The position numbers and the translations under genes are program-made. A stretch of DNA of 6,551 bases from Myxococcales bacterium (GTDB lineage: Bacteria; Myxococcota; Polyangia; Fen-1088). Position 1 is the stretch's first letter; each line of letters begins with the position of its first letter. Positions 1-6,081 of the stretch are shown here, piece after piece. The DNA lies in the NCBI GenBank assembly GCA_003153875.1, contig PMBY01000400.1, forward strand, positions 1 to 6,551, given 5' to 3'. The notes under the pieces were generated by a model. It was not told where the DNA came from. It worked only from the letters and a program-made list of their open reading frames with translations, and ran no database searches.

Positions 1-1082
1 GGGGCGTAGGCCGCCAGAACAAACTGGGAACATTTCACGATGCGTTCGTCGCTGAGGTTGCCCACGTGCAGCCCCTCGCGCACCTCCATGGGCACGGCCA
101 CGCAGACCTCGCGCACGCTCGCGCGCAGCAGGCCGGTGAGAAGCGCAAACAGCTCTTCAAAAGTGGAGCGCAGATCGGTGAAACTGAAGGCTGGCAACGA
201 CGACGGATCCGCATCGGGCACCAGGGTGGAAAGCTGGCCAGCCATCTGGATGAGAAAGAAGTAGAGCTCACGCGGGCTCATTTCGCCGTCGCGGCCGGCG
301 TGCACGAGCAGGGGGATGGCCGCGTTCAAAGCCGAGAGTTGCACATAGCGGGTCACGTCCCCGGGCCCGAATTCCACGGTCACGGCATCGCGCTGCCGGC
401 GCTCCTGGGAAAGCTGGCGCTGCTTGGCGGTCATGAGGGCAAGCAGCCGGCGCACGCTGCTGCACAGGAAGGGCGAGGCCGCGATAGACAGCACCGAAGG
501 GATGAAGGCTTCGCTCGCCACCAGCGCGCCGCTGGCGTTGCGAACGATCTCGGCGATCTTGATGGAATCGAAATCATCGCGGGCCTCGTCGCCGAACAGC
601 AGCGAGACGTTGCGCCGGGCGAACGCGATGGGCAGGTCAGCCGACTCACCCGTGAGATCGCCCACCGGCCGGGTGGCCGCAAGGAAGCGCGAGCGGCGCG
701 TCTCGGCCGCGGGCGTGCTGCCCTCGGCCGTGACACTGGGAACCCCGTCGCGTTCCTTGGGCACAGCGAGAAAGACATCGAGCATGGGCTGGGACGGAGC
801 AAAGTGCGTGCCAATCGGACGCGCGGCGGGAGCCTCAGGATCGCCGGCCGCGAAGTCCAGGTAGAGGCCGTCGGGCAGAATGCCGATGAAACGGCTCACC
901 CGCAACTCCCCGGCGGCCAGTGCGCCCCGATCCACTTCGAAAGACAGAATTCCCCAGGTCTGCGGCGCCAGCGCGGCCAGCCGTCGGTCGAGCAGCCGCT
1001 CGTGGTACAGGTCCGCCTGCTGCAGATGCTGCGGAGAAACCAGCATTCCTTCTGACCAAACAACTCTATGCGGGACGGTCAT
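1..1082 (-). CDS. tssK: Type VI secretion baseplate protein TssK (ImpJ/VasE family), 3' end cut by window edge
   Basis: TssK is the T6SS baseplate adaptor. It binds TssF/TssG and connects the baseplate to the cytoplasmic parts of TssL and TssM. Reading leftward from ATG at 1082, 360 codons stay open to the left edge with no stop. Family full length is about 440-450 residues, so roughly 80 C-terminal residues lie outside the window. Visible family signatures are the N-terminus VVWSEGML..PQHLQQ (residues 7-22), WGILSFEVD (43-51), GILPDG (67-72), FIPSVLSIA (193-201), and the late block with SPRELYFFLIQMAGQL (269-284) plus FTDLRSTFEELF (301-312). The start is supported by AGGAAAG upstream. The gene begins 13 bp after the tssJ stop, so the two are very probably co-transcribed. 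A long open frame on the opposite strand here is a GC-rich shadow. The family call is secure; the C-terminal TssL/TssM-binding domain cannot be judged. Confidence 0.93.
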   Translation of the reverse strand, partial: MTVPHRVVWSEGMLVSPQHLQQADLYHERLLDRRLAALAPQTWGILSFEVDRGALAAGELRVSRFIGILPDGLYLDFAAGDPEAPAARPIGTHFAPSQPMLDVFLAVPKERDGVPSVTAEGSTPAAETRRSRFLAATRPVGDLTGESADLPIAFARRNVSLLFGDEARDDFDSIKIAEIVRNASGALVASEAFIPSVLSIAASPFLCSSVRRLLALMTAKQRQLSQERRQRDAVTVEFGPGDVTRYVQLSALNAAIPLLVHAGRDGEMSPRELYFFLIQMAGQLSTLVPDADPSSLPAFSFTDLRSTFEELFALLTGLLRASVREVCVAVPMEVREGLHVGNLSDERIVKCSQFVLAAYA

Positions 1083-1088
1083 GGCTCA

Positions 1089-1095
1089 CTTTCCT
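1089..1095 (-). promoter_or_regulatory. Ribosome binding site of tssK
   Basis: On the minus strand AGGAAAG lies directly after the tssJ stop codon. Its AGGA core is 9 bases from the tssK ATG at 1082. The site sits in the 13-bp gap between the two genes, fixes the tssK start, and suggests that ribosomes ending tssJ feed into tssK. Confidence 0.7.
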
Positions 1096-1593
1096 TCAGT
1101 GCAATTCCACTCGGCTGTCGACCAACTTGAAACGCAGAGCTGAGCGCGCATCCCCGCCGCCGGGCGCGTGGCAGTACTGAGCATCCGGCGGGGCCAGCTT
1201 GCTCGCAACCCGCCATTGTGCCCCCGTGGGATGACGGAAAAACGCGACCACAGCGAGAAACAGGGCTCCCTCGCGTCGGTCGATCGACGGGGTGGCCCCC
1301 TCATCGGGGTAGAGTGTGATTTCCTTGACCGAGACCAGGTCGTCACCCAGCACCGCCCGATCGTTGTCGAGGATTTGTTCCAGGCTGGCCGCCTGGAGCT
1401 TGCTCACATCTTTGAGCTGGTACAGCCTCACCGTGGTGGCGAGCGATTCCCCGCTCTCGCTCGGGTTCAGTCGACCCGCGGCGCGGATGCTCACGCGGAC
1501 CGGTTCGGGCGTCGGACAGGGCCCTGGTGCATGGGCACACGACAACCAGGCCGCCCCGGCCAACAGCACAGACATCAACCTCTTTCCCAACAT
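1096..1593 (-). CDS. tssJ: Type VI secretion outer-membrane lipoprotein TssJ (SciN/VasD family)
   Basis: TssJ is the lipoprotein that holds the TssJ-TssL-TssM membrane complex to the outer membrane and binds the periplasmic end of TssM. The 165-residue product fits the family length. It opens with a short basic stretch (K4, R5), a hydrophobic core (7-17) and Cys19 in the context AWLSC. The -3 position is Trp rather than the usual Leu, so the lipobox is slightly irregular. The residue after the Cys is Ala, consistent with outer-membrane sorting. The mature part carries the TssJ core: a VRLYQLKD strand (55-62), the AAS...L..D segment (68-78), LGDDLVSVKEITLYP (82-96), then a hydrophobic strand LFLAVVAFFR (111-120). 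No clear ribosome binding site precedes the ATG at 1593. Met7 is an alternative start but would lose both basic residues of the signal peptide. The gene is the first of a leftward unit with tssK and diverges from the tagH-like gene. Confidence 0.9.
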   Translation of the reverse strand: MLGKRLMSVLLAGAAWLSCAHAPGPCPTPEPVRVSIRAAGRLNPSESGESLATTVRLYQLKDVSKLQAASLEQILDNDRAVLGDDLVSVKEITLYPDEGATPSIDRREGALFLAVVAFFRHPTGAQWRVASKLAPPDAQYCHAPGGGDARSALRFKLVDSRVELH

Positions 1594-1695
1594 GATCAGA
1601 ACGACAGGCAGATTGCCAGCACGCCTGGCCTAACGCAATAGCTGTGGTGGGAACTGCGAGCCGGCGCTATCGTCGTTGGTCGTTGCGGGCTGGCC
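1594..1695. promoter_or_regulatory. Divergent intergenic region between tssJ and the tagH-like gene
   Basis: This 102-bp gap must hold the start signals of both the leftward tssJ-tssK unit and the rightward FHA gene, unless either is read from elsewhere. Two small structures are visible: a perfect inverted repeat GCCAG-CACGC-CTGGC at 1615-1629, and a perfect 7-bp tandem repeat GTCGTTG at 1672-1685, ending 10 bases before the FHA start codon. I found no convincing -35/-10 pair on either strand and no sigma-54 type GG-N10-GC element. The promoter role is inferred from gene orientation only. Confidence 0.45.
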
Positions 1696-2619
1696 ATGGT
1701 CATCAAAATTCAGTTGAGGGATCCCCAAACTGGCAGTGAGCAGACGTTCGAGTTCGATCGATCGCCCGTTCGCGTTGGGCGAAATGCGCTCAACAACATC
1801 GTCCTTGAAGATCGCTTCGTTTCACAATGGCACGGGATGGTCAGATTCGACGATAGCAGCGTCACCTACTTCGACCTGGGCTCGACCAACGGAACCCGAT
1901 TCGAAGGAAAGCGGCTGAGCAAGAACACGGCCATTTCACTGCGTGGCCCTGCGCCGCTTGCGATCTCGCGCTTCGAGCTTCGCATCACCGCTGGTCCCGC
2001 CGCCGCAAGCGCGCCTGACGCCGCTGCCACGAAAACCATGAGCTGGGGCGAGGCGCAGGCCAGCGAGCCCCACCCAGCGCCGCCCTTGGTCGCCCCATCC
2101 CCGACCAGCGATTCCGATCGCTTGGCCCGGTGCCAGCGGATTCTCCAAGGCTTCAGTGACGCCTTTGTCGCGCTGAAGAAAGGGTACGAGGAGTTCGGCG
2201 CCGAGGTCGGGGTCAGGCCGTTGGCTGGCAGCACGCCTCTGCACCGGGCGCGCACCGGTCGGGAAATCATGGATCACTTGCTCGACCCCGCGCGAGACGT
2301 GCAGGAATGCCTGCGCGATCTGCAGGCCGTGTTCGCCGACATGGGGATTCACCAAATCGCCATGATGGAAGGGATCACGCAGGGAATCCGCTCCTTACTT
2401 GAGTCTCTCGATCCAAGAATGCAGGGCGCGCAGGCTGGTTCGGGCGCTTTCTTCCGCTCGCGGACCAAGGACCAGTGGGCGCGCTACCAGGAACGCTTCG
2501 CCACGCTGATCGCGGAAGATACCGCTTTGCACGCCGAGATCTTCGGCGCGGAGTTTGCGCGGGCCTATGCCAGCGTCGCTCTGGAACCGGCCGGCCGCCC
2601 CGAGCACCACGACGGGTAG
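1696..2619 (+). CDS. tagH: Type VI secretion-associated FHA-domain protein (TagH/ImpI/Fha-like)
   Basis: The 307-residue protein probably works in the cytoplasm as a phosphothreonine-reading T6SS regulator. In systems with PpkA/PppA, Fha proteins link kinase activity to T6SS assembly. An N-terminal FHA domain spans about residues 3-98 and keeps the ligand-binding residues: G28-R29-N30, S43 with H46, and STNGT at 63-67. A Pro/Ala-rich linker follows (100-140). The C-terminal region (142-295) resembles the conserved tail of T6SS FHA proteins: a helical start LARCQRILQGF, then PLHRAR near 181-186, a DLQAVFADMGIHQIAMMEGI helix (208-227), LLESLDP (234-240), and a final WARYQERF...IFGAEFARAYAS block (261-293). 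Such a tail separates TagH-type proteins from general FHA proteins. The ATG at 1696 has only a weak upstream GCGGG, so translation may be poor. It is transcribed away from tssJ-tssK. The TagH-type assignment is likely; a specific kinase partner is not visible in this window. Confidence 0.8.
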   Translation: MVIKIQLRDPQTGSEQTFEFDRSPVRVGRNALNNIVLEDRFVSQWHGMVRFDDSSVTYFDLGSTNGTRFEGKRLSKNTAISLRGPAPLAISRFELRITAGPAAASAPDAAATKTMSWGEAQASEPHPAPPLVAPSPTSDSDRLARCQRILQGFSDAFVALKKGYEEFGAEVGVRPLAGSTPLHRARTGREIMDHLLDPARDVQECLRDLQAVFADMGIHQIAMMEGITQGIRSLLESLDPRMQGAQAGSGAFFRSRTKDQWARYQERFATLIAEDTALHAEIFGAEFARAYASVALEPAGRPEHHDG

Positions 2620-2630
2620 GTTTACCTACC
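2615..2630. repeat. Perfect inverted repeat over the tagH-like stop codon
   Basis: GGTAGG-TTTA-CCTACC forms a perfect 6-bp stem with a 4-base loop, and the stop codon TAG (2617-2619) lies within its left arm. No T-run follows, so it is a poor intrinsic terminator. It could be an operator half-site pair, an mRNA 3'-end stabiliser or part of a Rho-dependent end. The left-arm sequence GGGTAGG (2614-2620) recurs directly at 2649-2655. Confidence 0.5.
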
Positions 2631-2634
2631 AGAT

Positions 2635-2656
2635 GGGTGGGGTTACTCGGGTAGGG
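2635..2656 (+). other. Four-tract G-rich motif (possible G-quadruplex) in the intergenic region
   Basis: Four G-runs occur on the plus strand: 2635-2637, 2639-2642, 2649-2651 and 2654-2656. The loops are 1, 6-7 and 2 bases, which satisfies the usual G3+N1-7 folding rule. It lies 16 bp after the tagH-like stop and about 100 bp before the lipoprotein start, so it could fold in the non-template strand or in the RNA. Runs like this also arise by chance in GC-rich DNA; folding is inference. Confidence 0.4.
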
Positions 2657-2744
2657 AATCGTCCCAGGTGGGTGTCCATCGCATGACGGAATTCTTCGCG
2701 CGGCGCCACTAATCTACGGGTCTGGTTATACGCTGAACTCAATT

Positions 2745-2749
2745 GGAGG
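2745..2749 (+). promoter_or_regulatory. Strong ribosome binding site of the Cys-rich lipoprotein gene
   Basis: GGAGG stands 7 bases before the ATG at 2757. This is the best Shine-Dalgarno match in the window and fixes the start of the lipoprotein gene. Upstream, TATACG at 2727-2732 resembles a -10 box, but no good -35 hexamer is found at the right distance, so no promoter is called. The rest of the 2620-2756 gap holds only the inverted repeat and G-rich motif listed separately. Confidence 0.75.
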
Positions 2750-2756
2750 TCGACTC

Positions 2757-4157
2757 ATGGAAAAGAGAAGGACGGTTTTGTCCACACCCCGGGTGTGGTT
2801 CGCCTACGCCGCGATCCTGGCGCTTGGGGTTCTGGGATGTGGTGGTAGCTCTAGTTCCACCGCGAAACATGATGGTGGCCCTGGCGGAAGCGGAGGAAAA
2901 GCAACCGCAGGTGCAGCCGGCGGAAGCACGATCGCAACAGGTGGAGTGGGCGGAATCGCCATCGGCGGAGCTACCAACAACACTGCCGCCACCGGCGGAG
3001 GGGCCGGAACAACTGCCGCCACTGGCGGAGTGGCCGGCACGACCGCCGCAACCGGCGGAGCGGCGACCGGCGGAGCGGCCGGAACCACGATCATCGTCGG
3101 CGGCGCGGCCGGCACGACCATCGCCACCGGCGGCGCTGCTGGCAGGACGGGCGGCACCGGCGGAGTGGCCGGAACCACCACCGGTGGAACAGGCGGATCC
3201 ACTGTCAAGAGAGATGCGGCCCCCGATTCGCCGATCGATGCACCGGCCAATCGTGACGCAATTGACGCCCCGGCCGGGGATGGTCAGACCGACGCAACCG
3301 ACGACGCATCACCCAGCACCTGCGGCGCCCCGACCCAGAACTGCTGCGCGGGTGCGACCTGCGAAAATGGAGGCTGCTGCGGAGCCAACAACCGGTGCAT
3401 CGCATCTGGCAATGCTTGCAACAATGCGCTGGGAGGCGGGGTCTGCGAACAGGGTGTTTGCGCGTCGGATGCGGGAACCTGCGGTGCCCTGGGTGATCCC
3501 TGCTGTGGCACCACCTGCACGGCCGGACATGCTGTATGCGCAGTGGGCGATGCTTCCGATAACTGCGTCGCCTGTGGCGGAGCTGGCGAGCTTTGCTGCG
3601 GGGCTGCCGGAAACCGGAGCTGCACCGCCGCCGGTAAGGCCTGCAGCGGAGACACGGCTGCGTCTACGTGCGTGACTTGCGGTGGCATTGGCCAACCCTG
3701 CTGTGTGACCGGCGGAAACCGCACCTGCACAGCGGCCAATTCGGCCTGCGTTGTGGCGAGCGGAACTGCCACTTGCCAGGCTTGTGGAGGCGCAGGCAAT
3801 TCCTGCTGCCCGGGCAACTTGTGCACCGGCGGTGGCTGCTGCACCCCCGGCGGGACCTACGGCACTTGCGTAGCCGCGGCCGCCGATTGTCCCAACAACA
3901 ACGGCGTGTGCGAGGCGGGAGCCTGCATGGGTGACGCTGGTGGCTGTGGTGGGACAGGCGATCCATGCTGCGCCGGCGGGAGTGGGGGCGGCCCCTTCTG
4001 CACCGCAGATGGACTGACCTGCCCTCCCGCAGCCGGCGGCGGTGCCCGGACCTGCGCAGCCTGTGGAGGCGCCACCCAGCGATGCTGCAGAGGTAGCTCC
4101 TGCAACACCGGCCTGACCTGTTCGGGCGGCGGCGCGGGCGCGACCTGCGGGCAGTAG
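2757..4157 (+). CDS. Large lipoprotein with Gly/Thr/Ala decapeptide stalk and seven Cys-rich repeats
   Basis: I do not recognise a named family. The 466-residue product starts with a basic N-terminus (KRR, 3-5), a hydrophobic stretch (14-26) and a lipobox VLGC with Cys28. Gly follows the Cys, so outer-membrane or surface placement is likely. Residues 36-150 form a low-complexity Gly/Thr/Ala stalk, of which 76-150 are in near-regular ten-residue units such as TAATGGVAGT. Residues 151-187 are an Asp/Pro/Ala-rich linker. From 189 to the end there are seven units, each opening CGxxxxxCC (Cys189, 242, 273, 308, 343, 397, 436) and spaced 31-54 residues apart. The high, even Cys content suggests disulfide knots outside the cytoplasm. 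The architecture resembles abundant lipoproteins of Polyangia-type myxobacteria; binding, adhesive or coat roles are guesses. The gene has its own strong ribosome binding site and tandem terminators, so it is probably monocistronic and only a neighbour of the T6SS genes. Confidence 0.85.
   Translation: MEKRRTVLSTPRVWFAYAAILALGVLGCGGSSSSTAKHDGGPGGSGGKATAGAAGGSTIATGGVGGIAIGGATNNTAATGGGAGTTAATGGVAGTTAATGGAATGGAAGTTIIVGGAAGTTIATGGAAGRTGGTGGVAGTTTGGTGGSTVKRDAAPDSPIDAPANRDAIDAPAGDGQTDATDDASPSTCGAPTQNCCAGATCENGGCCGANNRCIASGNACNNALGGGVCEQGVCASDAGTCGALGDPCCGTTCTAGHAVCAVGDASDNCVACGGAGELCCGAAGNRSCTAAGKACSGDTAASTCVTCGGIGQPCCVTGGNRTCTAANSACVVASGTATCQACGGAGNSCCPGNLCTGGGCCTPGGTYGTCVAAAADCPNNNGVCEAGACMGDAGGCGGTGDPCCAGGSGGGPFCTADGLTCPPAAGGGARTCAACGGATQRCCRGSSCNTGLTCSGGGAGATCGQ
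2982..3206 (+). repeat. 30-bp tandem repeats encoding the Gly/Thr/Ala stalk
   Basis: Seven consecutive units encode TAATGGGAGT-like decapeptides: 2982-3011, 3012-3041, 3042-3086, 3087-3116, 3117-3146, 3147-3176 and 3177-3206. The third is lengthened to 45 bp by an in-frame 15-bp duplication (3051-3065 and 3066-3080, 14 of 15 bases identical). Units keep the frame and a GGCGG core but differ at many third positions, so the array is mostly old with one recent-looking event. Slippage here would change stalk length without a frameshift. Confidence 0.8.
3321..4154 (+). repeat. Seven cysteine-rich repeat units in the lipoprotein C-terminal half
   Basis: Units begin at 3321, 3480, 3573, 3678, 3783, 3945 and 4062, each coding CGxxxxxCC followed by one or more further Cys. 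Four openings match CGGxGxxCC exactly. Units 1 and 5 are longer (53 and 54 residues) and share an extra GGCC, a CxxxxxxC-type segment and a VCExGxC motif. Units 2, 3, 4 and 7 are compact (31-35) and unit 6 is 39. The long-short-short-short-long order suggests a block duplication inside the gene. Confidence 0.75.
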
Positions 4158-4163
4158 CGGCGT

Positions 4164-4200
4164 GAGAGGGCGCCTGCGCGGGCGCCCTCTCGTTTCGTTC
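4164..4200 (+). terminator. Intrinsic terminator 1 after the lipoprotein gene
   Basis: A perfect 11-bp GC-rich stem (GAGAGGGCGCC, 4164-4174, with GGCGCCCTCTC, 4181-4191) closes a 6-base loop, 7 bases after the lipoprotein stop codon. The tail GTTTCGTTC is only moderately T-rich. It reads as a rightward terminator backed up by the second hairpin. Confidence 0.75.
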
Positions 4201-4202
4201 AA

Positions 4203-4251
4203 GGCTCCACGAGGAGGGATGGGACTTCATCCCACTTCGTGGGGCCTTTTT
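4203..4251 (+). terminator. Intrinsic terminator 2 with nested hairpin and T-run
   Basis: GGCTCCACGA (4203-4212) pairs with TCGTGGGGCC (4237-4246) through ten pairs including one G-U, followed directly by TTTTT (4247-4251). Inside the loop GGGATG (4216-4221) pairs with CATCCC (4228-4233), giving a stacked two-stem structure. The T-run ends right at the last base before the converging gene's stop codon, so the signal works rightward. Leftward transcripts meet the hairpins without a following T-run. Confidence 0.8.
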
Positions 4252-6081
4252 CTATCCCAGATTCCCTGTGGTCACGCACTTGAAGACGAAGCGGCTTTCC
4301 CCGATCTCGATGGTGTCTCCGTCGCCGAGCGGCTGACGTGACGGGGCCGCCGTGTCTTCGATCTTGACCTGGCCCTGCAGCGGTTCGATGGCGAACTGAC
4401 CGCGCGACTCACTGATGGCCGCGTGCTGCTCGGCCACTTGCTTGTCCCGGTCGAGGCGAATCTCGCAGCTCGGGCTCCGCCCCAGCACGGCCCGGCCCGC
4501 GGCCACACGAAGCGTCTCGCCACGCGGACCCGGCCCCGCGGCGCGGACCAGCCAGGCGACTGCCAGCGACGCGCCACTCTGAGCACGAAGCGCGTCTTGC
4601 ACGGCCAAGGCCGCTCCCCGGGACCGCGGAGATGCCAGAACTGGATAGCGCTCGCCGGCCTTGCGCAGGCGAGAAGCCAAGTCGTCCAGCCTGAGCCGCA
4701 AGAAGTCGCTCTGCTGATCCTCGGGCACGCGGGCCGCGATGCTCAAAGCGGCTTGCCGGGCTGGGGTCTTGGCCGCGAGGACCTCTGCCAGCGCCGCGGC
4801 CAGGTCATCGCCCAGCCCTGAATCGTCGCCGTGGCGAAGCAGGGCGACAATCTCCTCGAAACGACGACGCCCGGCTCGCGTCTGCAGCAGCGGATAGCGC
4901 GGATCCGAAAGCAGCGCTGGATCCGCCGTGGTCAGGCCGGCCACGCTCTCGGGAAAACTCCTGGTCAGCTCGACCACGGCTCGCTGGGCGGACAGGCCGC
5001 GGCCAATCAGGTCATGCACGGCACCGAGCAACGACGGCTCCTGGCGGGGACCACGACCGCGCAAGAAGAGCACGACTGCCACCAGAGCCAGCAACCCGAC
5101 CAACGCCCCGCCCAAGCCGAGCAACCACCCAGTGGCCGCAGGCAGGGTGATGGTCCCGACCTCGATAGCCCGCCGTTTTCCATCGCTGGTCAAGTTCAGC
5201 CTGAGCCGGTGAGTCCCGCCCCAGGTGCGCCAGGACCAGGGGATCTCGATGCGCACGCGGCGCATGTCTGCGATGGCTTGTCCCAGTGACTCCAGGCTGC
5301 TCTGCAATTCCAAGGGCTGATCGGCTGCCCGGTGAAAGGCTGCCCCTTCCGCGAGATCAGCCAGGCTCTTCGCGCTCTGTTCTGAATCTGCATCCGGGGC
5401 CGGGAAAGACAGCAGCAACAACTTGACGCCGGCCTTGGCGATGTCACTCGCCAGCACGGAGAAATCCGCCGGCCCTTCTCCCGTCGCATCGGTGAAGTCA
5501 CGACCGTCGCCTACCACCAGGAGCACTTTGAACGAACTCTCGTCGCTGCGCAGGCTGGCAAGGTCGATGCGGATGGCCTCGGCCAAATTGGGGCGGTCGC
5601 CGCCGAGGTAAGCCAGATCGTGCAAGGTGGCGCCCAGCTCGGACGCCTTCAACTTGGGAATGGGCTGCCGTTTGCGGCCGTACAAGGTCGCATAGGCACT
5701 GCTTCGAGCCGGCAGCCGCTTCAGGAAGCCCGTCACGCCTTCCAGAATCGCATCGGACATGGCGGTGGGGACTTCTTTGATCCAGAGGTAGACCAGCCCC
5801 AGCGCCAGCGGGGACTTCCAGGTCGCATTGGCCTCGGCCGCGGTCTGGGCGAAATCGAAGAATGTCTCCAGCGACTGGGGCGCAGCCGTTGGCGCTCCGT
5901 CAATCTCCGCGTCGATGGACGACGGCTTCAACGTCGCCCCTTCCTGGGAAAGGCCGCCCAGCAGAAGCACGATCTCGCCCCGGTCGATCGAGGGCGGCGA
6001 GACCAAGAATCCGGATCCGGCCTGGGCCATCGCCGGGAACACCAGCGCCACAGCAGCGACGAAAAGCCGTGCGGCTCTCAT
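4252..6081 (-). CDS. Membrane-anchored protein with exported VWA-like domain and cytoplasmic FHA domain
   Basis: The 609-residue product has a cleavable-type signal peptide (MRAARLF...AMAQA, cut near residue 21), an exported region (22-318), one membrane helix (319-340), an Ala/Leu-rich helical cytoplasmic region (341-515) and a C-terminal FHA domain (about 522-603; G534-R535-S536, H553, GDGDTIEIG at 586-594). Part of the exported region looks like the second half of a von Willebrand A fold: GGDRPNLAEAI (160-170), FKVLLVVGDGRDF (184-196), AGVKLLLLSF (217-226). No DxSxS metal site is seen, so metal-dependent binding is doubtful. The FHA domain lacks the usual SRxH (AEQH instead) and the NGT motif, so phosphopeptide binding may be weak. 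ATG at 6081 is preferred over an upstream GTG at 6111 because it overlaps the preceding gene's stop as ATGA and starts the signal peptide properly. It could pass a periplasmic state to a cytoplasmic FHA partner; this is inference. Confidence 0.8.
   Translation of the reverse strand: MRAARLFVAAVALVFPAMAQAGSGFLVSPPSIDRGEIVLLLGGLSQEGATLKPSSIDAEIDGAPTAAPQSLETFFDFAQTAAEANATWKSPLALGLVYLWIKEVPTAMSDAILEGVTGFLKRLPARSSAYATLYGRKRQPIPKLKASELGATLHDLAYLGGDRPNLAEAIRIDLASLRSDESSFKVLLVVGDGRDFTDATGEGPADFSVLASDIAKAGVKLLLLSFPAPDADSEQSAKSLADLAEGAAFHRAADQPLELQSSLESLGQAIADMRRVRIEIPWSWRTWGGTHRLRLNLTSDGKRRAIEVGTITLPAATGWLLGLGGALVGLLALVAVVLFLRGRGPRQEPSLLGAVHDLIGRGLSAQRAVVELTRSFPESVAGLTTADPALLSDPRYPLLQTRAGRRRFEEIVALLRHGDDSGLGDDLAAALAEVLAAKTPARQAALSIAARVPEDQQSDFLRLRLDDLASRLRKAGERYPVLASPRSRGAALAVQDALRAQSGASLAVAWLVRAAGPGPRGETLRVAAGRAVLGRSPSCEIRLDRDKQVAEQHAAISESRGQFAIEPLQGQVKIEDTAAPSRQPLGDGDTIEIGESRFVFKCVTTGNLG

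Noticed and set aside
66..1055. Open frame of 329 codons on the plus strand opposite tssK
   Set aside because: The minus-strand frame gives a clear TssK with a ribosome binding site and operon spacing. The plus-strand product is rich in Gly, Arg, His and Gln with no domain pattern, as expected of a GC-rich shadow frame.
1634..1690. Possible sigma-54 promoter (TGG...TGC spacing) before the FHA gene
   Set aside because: The GG and GC elements near 1644-1656 are 8 rather than 10 bases apart and the flanking consensus is missing.
2982..3206. Tandem repeat considered as a CRISPR array or mobile-element repeat
   Set aside because: There are no spacers; units are contiguous, in frame and degenerate at third codon positions, as in a protein-coding repeat.
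2743..3675. Overlapping 310-codon plus-strand frame rich in Pro, Glu and Arg
   Set aside because: It is the shifted reading of the repeat-coding lipoprotein gene. The frame starting at 2757 has a ribosome binding site, a signal peptide with lipobox and ordered Cys repeats; this one has none of these.
3309..4202. Long minus-strand open frames opposite the Cys-rich half of the lipoprotein
   Set aside because: Several overlapping antisense frames are open because TGC/GGC-rich codons rarely create stops on the other strand. Their products are low-complexity Ala/Gly/Arg or Pro/Gln runs, and one runs through the terminator.
4831..5289. 152-codon plus-strand frame opposite the VWA-like/FHA gene
   Set aside because: Its Gln/Pro/Arg-rich product has no recognisable motif, and the minus-strand frame has a signal peptide, membrane helix and FHA domain.
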